From contig JAGATC010000019.1 of the NCBI GenBank assembly GCA_017621455.1, forward strand, positions 81,576 through 145,575: a stretch of DNA of 64,000 nt. The letters are read 5' to 3'. This DNA comes from Alistipes sp. GTDB lineage: Bacteria; Bacteroidota; Bacteroidia; Bacteroidales; Rikenellaceae. Each line of letters opens with the position of its first letter. The stretch's first letter is position 1. The notes below the pieces were generated by a model that saw only the letters and a program-made list of their open reading frames with translations, had not been told where the DNA came from and ran no database searches. Position numbers and translations under genes: made by a program. This document shows, in pieces, positions 58,870 to 64,000 of the stretch.

Positions 58870-59032
58870 AAAAAAATGAGGCAACCGAAAGGCTGAAACC
58901 CGAGCTATACTCTTCGGTTTCAATGACATAGCTTGCATCTAAATGTCTCAGACAAACAGTATACAACCTGTGTCATTCCTTTCGATTGGCCTCTCCAACC
59001 TAAAACTACTAACCTAAATGAACCTTAAAACT
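58870..59032 (-). ncRNA. Candidate small RNA with three-way structure and own promoter
   Basis: On the minus strand a consensus promoter is followed by about 160 bases with no credible gene. Stems: 58978-58993 with 58878-58892 (16 against 15 bases, one bulge, one G-T), inner 58971-58977 with 58922-58928 (7 bp), and a side hairpin 58916-58921 with 58895-58900. The transcript ends in a T run right after the long stem (plus-strand A run 58870-58876). The unpaired 5' part (59032-58995) repeats TTTAGGTT-like words three times. It may match a known Bacteroidales RNA family (for example Bacteroidales-1 or 6S), which I cannot verify. Confidence 0.7.
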
Positions 59033-59038
59033 TCGCTG

Positions 59039-59069
59039 CAAAGATAAAGAGTTATTTTGAAACCACCAA
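59039..59069 (-). promoter_or_regulatory. Promoter of the candidate small RNA
   Basis: Minus strand TTG (59069-59067), 20-base spacer, TATCTTTG (59046-59039): an exact Bacteroidetes sigma-ABfr pattern. Confidence 0.8.
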
Positions 59070-59197
59070 GCGTTTTATTAAAAATTTTCAAAAAATTCTT
59101 CAATTGTTTTAATTAATTATTATCATTTCTCATTATAGTCACCCTAAAATTGCACAATTATTTGGCAGCATAGGAGTGTTTTCTCGTAAGTTATTCG

Positions 59198-59205
59198 TAT
59201 ATTTG
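59198..59205 (+). promoter_or_regulatory. -7 box (TATATTTG) for the cyclophilin gene
   Basis: TATATTTG 45 bases before the ATG at 59250; weak or no TTG. The upstream stretch 59070-59197 is AT-rich and holds nothing else I can support. Confidence 0.5.
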
Positions 59206-59249
59206 CTCTCGAAATTCTATTGTCAACATAAAACTTAAACACATAAGTT

Positions 59250-59687
59250 ATGAAATACGCTATTATATCTACAGAGAAGGGTGATATGAAGGCGGAGCTC
59301 TACGAGAAGGAGACGCCTATCACCGTAGCTAACTTCATTAAGCTCGCCGAGAGCCGCTTCTATGACGCACTCACCTTCCACCGTGTCATTCCCGACTTCG
59401 TTATTCAGGGTGGTTGCCCCAAGGGCGATGGCACAGGAGGCCCAGGCTACACCATCCCCTGCGAGACACGTGCCGAGCGTCAGTATCACGACCGTGGTGT
59501 GTTATCTATGGCTCACCGTGGCCCCAATACTGGTGGCTCGCAGTTCTTTATCTGCCACAACCGCATGAATACGCAGCACCTCGACGGAGTACACACATGC
59601 TTCGGCAAGGTTGTGGAGGGCGTAGATGTCATCGACGACATACGTCCTGGCGACCTTATCCTCTCTGTAACGATTGTAGAGGAGTAG
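59250..59687 (+). CDS. Cyclophilin-type peptidyl-prolyl isomerase
   Basis: 145 residues, cytoplasmic. Active-site motifs [13 protein letters not shown] and [16 protein letters not shown] are present. It speeds up isomerisation of proline peptide bonds. The next gene begins 25 bases downstream on the same strand and may share its transcript. Confidence 0.96.
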   Translation: MKYAIISTEKGDMKAELYEKETPITVANFIKLAESRFYDALTFHRVIPDFVIQGGCPKGDGTGGPGYTIPCETRAERQYHDRGVLSMAHRGPNTGGSQFFICHNRMNTQHLDGVHTCFGKVVEGVDVIDDIRPGDLILSVTIVEE

Positions 59688-59712
59688 TCTCCTATATCAT
59701 ATATAAGGTATC

Positions 59713-60786
59713 ATGACGGATTTTAAGCCCCTCTTCGAGGATATTGCCAAGGAACCGCTCTACATTGCCGGTCCTTGCAGTGCTGAGAGTCGCGAGCAGC
59801 TGCTTGCTGCGGCACGTGGTGTCGCTGCGGCAGGCGTTGCTGTGCTCCGCGCCGGCGTGTGGAAGCCTCGCACCAAGCCAGGCTCATTTGAGGGCATAGG
59901 CAGCCGAGCATTGGAGTGGATGGCCGAGGCTCGCAACGAGTATGGAATTAAGGTGATTACCGAGGTTGCAACACCCGAGCACCTCAACCTCGCACTCGAT
60001 GCTGGCGTCGATGGCATCTGGATAGGCGCCCGCACCACAACCAACCCCTTTGCCACGCAGCAGATTGCCGACGCACTGAGAGGTGTCGACACCGCCGTCA
60101 TAGTCAAAAATCCCGTGATACCCGATGTAGACCTATGGGTTGGCGCCATCGAGCGTATATATAATAGTGGTATCCGTCGCCTTGCTGCTGTGCACCGCGG
60201 CTTCGGCACGCACCAGACCACACCCTACCGCAATGCCCCACACTGGTCTGTTCCCATCGAGCTACACCGACGCCTGCCGTCGCTCACCATACTCTCAGAC
60301 CCCAGCCATATCGGAGGCTCACGCAACCTCATCGCCACGCTCTCGCAGCAGGCACTAAACCTTGGTTTCAATGGTCTGATGATAGAGTGCCACCCTAACC
60401 CCGATGCGGCACTCAGCGATGCTGCCCAGCAGGTTACTCCCGAACATCTCGGCGAGATTCTCTCTCAGCTGGAGCTTCGTCGCAGCCCCGTCACCGCAGA
60501 TGCACTGCGCGATTTCCGCCTACATATCGACTCTATAGATAGCCGAATTGTGGAACTTTTGGCCGAGCGCATGGATGTTTCGAGGGAGATTGGCGAGTAT
60601 AAACTGCAACATGGCATCGCTGTTGTGCAACAAAATCGCTATAATGAGCTTCTCTCCACCGCAAAACAGCGCGCGGAGTCATTAGGACTAACCGAGTCGT
60701 TTATACATCAGATTTTCAGTATGATACACGAACAATCTGTACGTGAGCAGCTGCGTATCGAGGATGAGAGCAAAAAGAAAAGTTAA
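59713..60786 (+). CDS. DAHP synthase / chorismate mutase bifunctional enzyme
   Basis: 357 residues. N-terminal type I-beta DAHP synthase (PLYIAGPCSAESREQLLAAA, RAGVWKPRTKPGSFEGIG, LSDPSHIGGSRN) to about residue 260, then a chorismate mutase helix bundle (LRDFRLHIDSIDSRIVELLA ... VSREIGEYKLQHGIAVVQ). It catalyses the first step of the shikimate pathway and the branch to prephenate; the mutase module may also give feedback control. Ends in a basic tail. Confidence 0.95.
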   Translation: MTDFKPLFEDIAKEPLYIAGPCSAESREQLLAAARGVAAAGVAVLRAGVWKPRTKPGSFEGIGSRALEWMAEARNEYGIKVITEVATPEHLNLALDAGVDGIWIGARTTTNPFATQQIADALRGVDTAVIVKNPVIPDVDLWVGAIERIYNSGIRRLAAVHRGFGTHQTTPYRNAPHWSVPIELHRRLPSLTILSDPSHIGGSRNLIATLSQQALNLGFNGLMIECHPNPDAALSDAAQQVTPEHLGEILSQLELRRSPVTADALRDFRLHIDSIDSRIVELLAERMDVSREIGEYKLQHGIAVVQQNRYNELLSTAKQRAESLGLTESFIHQIFSMIHEQSVREQLRIEDESKKKS

Positions 60787-60813
60787 TTTTTTTCGAAAAA
60801 AGTTGCAAAAAAA

Positions 60814-60844
60814 TTTGCAGAATAAAATTTTTGGTGTACCTTTG
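60814..60844 (+). promoter_or_regulatory. Promoter of tRNA-Gly
   Basis: TTTG at 60814-60817, 19-base spacer, TACCTTTG at 60837-60844; the tRNA begins about 40 bases after the predicted start. Confidence 0.8.
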
Positions 60845-60891
60845 CACTCGCAATCGAAAAGGTTGCAGCGTAAATTTAAGATGTTAGTAAT

Positions 60892-60964
60892 GCGGAAATA
60901 GCTCAGTTGGTAGAGCACAACCTTGCCAAGGTTGGGGTCGCGAGTTCGAGTCTCGTTTTCCGCT
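60892..60964 (+). tRNA. tRNA-Gly (GCC)
   Basis: 73 bases; acceptor GCGGAAA with TTTCCGC, anticodon loop TTGCCAA (anticodon GCC), T loop TTCGAGT. A probable integration target: an integrase gene starts 235 bases downstream and the DNA becomes AT-rich beyond it. Confidence 0.96.
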
Positions 60965-60972
60965 CAAAATCA

Positions 60973-60999
60973 AGTCTCAGAAAACTCTGAGACTTTTTT
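60973..60999 (+). terminator. Terminator after tRNA-Gly
   Basis: AGTCTCAG (60973-60980) / CTGAGACT (60987-60994) followed by a T run. Confidence 0.92.
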
Positions 61000-61198
61000 G
61001 TTTTTATGCCTAATTTTTCGGAATCGCTCCCCCAGGCACCTGTGGCAAGGTTTTGCTCCTCCAACTGAGTAATAAATCAAAACAAATCATTGGCGGTAAA
61101 CAGGGTGTAATGCACGAAATAAGTTGTAATCTGTGCACCAAGTCTATTTTAGTTGTGAAGGTTAGTGCAAGAAGTCCATAACTAACTAATTTACAATT

Positions 61199-62323
61199 AT
61201 GTACAGCATTACATTTACTTGTGAGAAGAGTGTTGCAAACCGAGCAAACCTAAGTAGAATCAGGATGTGGGTTAATGTAGATGGCGTAAGAAGTTCTGTT
61301 TATCTTGACCTGAGGGTAAATCCTGAGGAGTTCAAAAAATCTATTTTTTCAAAGCGTTCAAATCACATAAATCGCTATTGCTCAGAGATTAGGAGGAAAG
61401 TTGATGAGTATTACTCAGATTGTGTGGTGAAGGGACTCCAGGTTCAAGCTGCAACCTTAACAGATTTTGTGAAGAATGGATTTGAGGAGCGTCACTACAT
61501 GCTATACCAACTTTTTGATGACTTCACAACCATCATTGAGAAGAGGAAGGGTGCTGAGATTGGACACTCTACATACACTAAATATCTACTTGCCATTGAG
61601 CAATTCAAAGCAGTAGTTGATGATAAACCCCTCAAGGCAGTTAATAATACCGATATTCTTAACTACAAATACTACCTTAAAAATGAAGTAAAGTTGAAGG
61701 ACTCTACATTGGCATCATACCTGACCAAAGCAAAAAGCATATTTGTGTACGCCATCAGGAATGATAGGTTATCGGTAAATCCCTTTGATACCATCAAGAT
61801 TAAGAAAGGGGAAGTTAATATCGTTCCACTCACCAAAGAGGAATTGATGACCATTGCCAACAAGGATTTTGGTATTACACGACTCAATCAAGTAAGAGAC
61901 CTGTTTATATTTGCTGCGAATACAGCTCTTTCCTATTGTGACCTTGTTTCAGTTAAAAGAGAGGATATACAAACAGATGGTGATGTAATGTACTTGAAGA
62001 AGAAGAGAGGTAAGACGGGAGTGACATATATTCTACCTCTCAACGATACTGCAATTGGCATCTTACGGAAGTATGATTATGCACTTCCTGTTATCACTAA
62101 CCAAAAGTATAATTCTTACTTGAAGGAGATAGCAGACATCTGTGGCATCAAAAAGACTCTCACCACTCACCTTGCGAGACACACGGCAGCAACATTGATG
62201 TTGAACGCAGGGATAGCAATAGAAGTCGTTTCAAAGATTCTTGGACACTCTAATACCAAGATGACCCAACACTACGCTAAACTGCTCGATAAGACAGTCA
62301 TCAACACTAAGATTGAATTTTAG
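61199..62323 (+). CDS. Tyrosine site-specific recombinase (IntDOT-like)
   Basis: 374 residues: N-terminal arm-binding part, SAM-like core-binding domain (about 100-200, YMLYQLFDDFTTIIEKRKG), catalytic domain. Visible catalytic residues: beta-hairpin lysines (about 266-271), H324 and R327 in THLARHTAATLM, H350 in ILGHSNTKM and nucleophile Y359. The first catalytic Arg is missing: the place where most relatives have TGLR reads TALSYCDL with S245, as reported for IntDOT and related Bacteroidetes integrases. It integrates and excises a mobile element; the tRNA-Gly 3' end is the likely target site, but direct repeats marking both ends are not visible. Confidence 0.93.
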   Translation: MYSITFTCEKSVANRANLSRIRMWVNVDGVRSSVYLDLRVNPEEFKKSIFSKRSNHINRYCSEIRRKVDEYYSDCVVKGLQVQAATLTDFVKNGFEERHYMLYQLFDDFTTIIEKRKGAEIGHSTYTKYLLAIEQFKAVVDDKPLKAVNNTDILNYKYYLKNEVKLKDSTLASYLTKAKSIFVYAIRNDRLSVNPFDTIKIKKGEVNIVPLTKEELMTIANKDFGITRLNQVRDLFIFAANTALSYCDLVSVKREDIQTDGDVMYLKKKRGKTGVTYILPLNDTAIGILRKYDYALPVITNQKYNSYLKEIADICGIKKTLTTHLARHTAATLMLNAGIAIEVVSKILGHSNTKMTQHYAKLLDKTVINTKIEF

Positions 62324-62523
62324 GAGACTCCCATAAGTAGCAGAACCAACGCTTATTTTTTTAGGTGTTGGTTTTTGCTTCTATATTAAAGTACAAATTC
62401 ATAGTATAGTTGGAATACAACTCGAACCCTATTTTATTTAATATTGTAAATCAGCATTTTATCTATTTATTAAAAATAGATGCGTGCATATCTACAAACT
62501 AATAGTTATTTTGTGTATTTTTT

Positions 62524-63066
62524 CTACTTGAATTGGAATGTTTTTAGTTGCCCACTGATAATATCTATTATCTCTCCTTGCATGCGAAGAAATGCTTTAA
62601 TATTTGGTTGTCTATTGAGATTAGCAGCGACATCATTGGCAATGTCTCGTAGCATAACATTATCAACCAATAGCTGAACACCGCTATCGATATTTAATGT
62701 ATTTTGACTTTTAAGATACTTGGAAAGTTGAAATTTACACATACTCTCTATGCAACTAACACAGGAGTCATCATACTTGAATGACTTGATGTACTCTTTT
62801 AGTAGAGTTACAATATTTCTACCCTGTTTTAGCAGTTCCTCCTTTTTTACCTTAGCAGCATCAGCAACCTCCAACTCCTTGATTTGAACAAAGACATCGG
62901 AGAGCTCATCTATCGCCTTTTGTGTATTGCGAGGGAATGCATACTGCATATTATATTTGTAAATAATGTCATTCGCTTTGTAATGAAGCTCCTTCAACTT
63001 ATCGGTACTTACCTTTGCCTCACAACGGATTGTTCCGTAACCATTAATTTCATTAAACTTTTTCAT
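62524..63066 (-). CDS. Hypothetical helical protein in mobile region
   Basis: 180 residues, almost all helix-forming and charged (STDKLKELHYKANDIIYKYN, VKKEELLKQGRNIVTLLKEY), with no signal peptide. AT-rich like its neighbours. The stop-to-start distance to the upstream fragment is 6 bases, so they form one unit read toward the integrase. The stretch 62324-62523 between it and the integrase holds only AT-rich sequence with no feature I can support. No family recognised. Confidence 0.75.
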   Translation of the reverse strand: MKKFNEINGYGTIRCEAKVSTDKLKELHYKANDIIYKYNMQYAFPRNTQKAIDELSDVFVQIKELEVADAAKVKKEELLKQGRNIVTLLKEYIKSFKYDDSCVSCIESMCKFQLSKYLKSQNTLNIDSGVQLLVDNVMLRDIANDVAANLNRQPNIKAFLRMQGEIIDIISGQLKTFQFK

Positions 63067-63072
63067 GTATTT

Positions 63073-63867
63073 TTATTTAATATCAATTTTATTGTGCTTA
63101 CACCATCTTTTAAATTCATATAATCTCCTTTCAGAGTTGGGTTTTATCCCTTTTTCTTTTAGCAACTTGCTATTATCTGCTACGCTCCTCTCAAAGTCAT
63201 AGTTTTCTAACAGAATCTCGTTGGAAATTCCACTCCTAATGTGATTCGCCATTGCCCGTACTCCAACCCCGTACTTTTCACAATATGCCTTATTGACTTT
63301 GATTCCATTCTTATTCGTTCTTGCCCTTCTGCGTAGTTGTCCCTTAGTAGCGGATGCTATACTATATCTATCACGCTTTGTATATGCTCCCTTAGCAATC
63401 TTATAAAGTATCTTGTTTGTAAACTCCCCATCGGAGTTATCTATCCAAAACTGCCGTTCATAGACCATAGCAAATAGTAGATTCTCAAAGGTCATATTGG
63501 GGTTAATTTTTAATCGTAGGAGTGCATTGTTAAATAGAGTTCGTTCCCTATCTCCTTTTTTTATACGGACATTTCTTGGGATGTATTTTCCATCATCTAT
63601 TTTTTCCATAAAATACCTCCGAGATATTTGCACATAGTCGTCAAGTGATATATATGGTATATTCTCATCCACCTGTGTAGTATCGGTTATTTCATACTTA
63701 TATTGGTAGTCGGTCAGTAGTTGATAAGCTCCATCTTCGCTATCTATCCCCCAGAATCTTCTTTCAAACTCTTTATCTTTTATTTCTATATCCTTTTCTT
63801 CATAACTTACTGCATTTCTATTGATTATATCATTTCTCTCTTCTTTTTTATATGTATTGGATAAACT
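63073..63867 (-). pseudogene. Truncated gene of mobile element, possible replication/primase-like C-terminal part
   Basis: The frame stays open from 63867 and has an in-frame TAG just beyond (63870-63868); a GTG at 63672 is the first plausible start, but the coding sense continues upstream of it (EFERRFWGIDSEDGAYQLLT). So the gene has probably lost its 5' end at the junction with the transposase fragment. The remainder (PRNVRIKKGDRERTLFNNAL, FENLLFAMVYERQFWIDNSD, RRLYEFKRWCKHNKIDIK) resembles the C-terminal part of mobile-element primase or replication proteins, where such an arginine-rich segment occurs; this is a weak match by eye. Confidence 0.6.
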
Positions 63868-64000
63868 CTATAACCACTTATTCGTCAAACATAAGGATAA
63901 TGAATTTGTAAGTGGAAGAGTATATACGAATACAATAGAAAACTTTTGGGGACTTCTTAAAAGAGGTTTATTAGGTATATATCATAACACATCAAAGAAA
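63857..64000 (+). mobile_element. IS1595-type (ISXO2-like) transposase C-terminal fragment
   Basis: Reading frame from 63857 gives LDKLYNHLFVKHKDNEFV then TNTIENFWGLLKRGLLGIYH, the signature end of ISXO2-like DDE transposases, and it runs off the right edge. The N-terminal two thirds are absent: sequence to the left belongs to the minus-strand gene above. The IS is therefore 5'-truncated, or the junction is a deletion or assembly break. No terminal inverted repeat was found. Confidence 0.85.

Overview
The window looks like a Bacteroidales chromosome, most likely Alistipes-like (Rikenellaceae). The reasons are: the Bacteroidetes sigma-ABfr promoter pattern (TTG, 19-20 bases, TAnnTTTG) upstream of many genes; BACON and PL29-type surface lipoproteins; a TonB receptor with a carboxypeptidase-like front domain; a fused glycogen synthase-phosphorylase; PG0541- and DUF3078-type proteins; and an IntDOT-like integrase. 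The genus is inference.

Layout. 1-2297: truncated TonB-dependent receptor. 2364-4676: AT-rich accessory stretch with a long structured leader RNA candidate, four small envelope proteins and degenerate repeats. 4677-12238: MATE exporter, glycogen synthase/phosphorylase fusion, Fn3 lipoprotein. 12366-12784: tandem array of a palindromic element. 12787-19529 (minus): RND efflux operon headed by a TetR gene. 19650-22642 (minus): glycogen branching enzyme and a membrane-anchored protein. 22757-24739: POT peptide transporter with an unusual acidic insert. 25168-33505 (minus): compact seven-gene unit (endonuclease IV, GH53, MntP, nitroreductase, GH2, ABC exporter pair). 33636-36711: DUF3078 protein, S41 protease, small membrane protein. 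36803-45296 (minus): surface lipoproteins, one split by an amber codon, plus a four-helix-bundle gene between two copies of a purine/pyrimidine repeat. 45866-47075 (minus): gcvH and birA. 47167-53279 (plus): five-gene unit ending in rnr and mqnC. 53519-57146 (minus): acyl-CoA dehydrogenase and ETF. 57355-60964: glycosyltransferase, tRNA-Met-type, a candidate small RNA on the minus strand, cyclophilin, DAHP synthase/chorismate mutase, tRNA-Gly. 61199-64000: AT-rich mobile DNA downstream of tRNA-Gly with an integrase, two genes of unknown function and a broken junction to an IS1595-type transposase.

Connections. The synthase/phosphorylase fusion and GlgB together cover glycogen synthesis, branching and breakdown. 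GH53 and GH2 could act in sequence on beta-galactans. EtfA, EtfB and the acyl-CoA dehydrogenase form an electron-transfer module, and MqnC belongs to the futalosine route to menaquinone.

The most interesting unexplained structure is a dispersed family of nested, covarying hairpins (about 125-130 bases in the full copies). At least eight copies lie in four intergenic regions, often right at the 3' ends of genes. Two structured RNA candidates and the purine/pyrimidine repeats flanking the four-helix-bundle gene are the next best leads. No complete new defence or biosynthetic system is visible.
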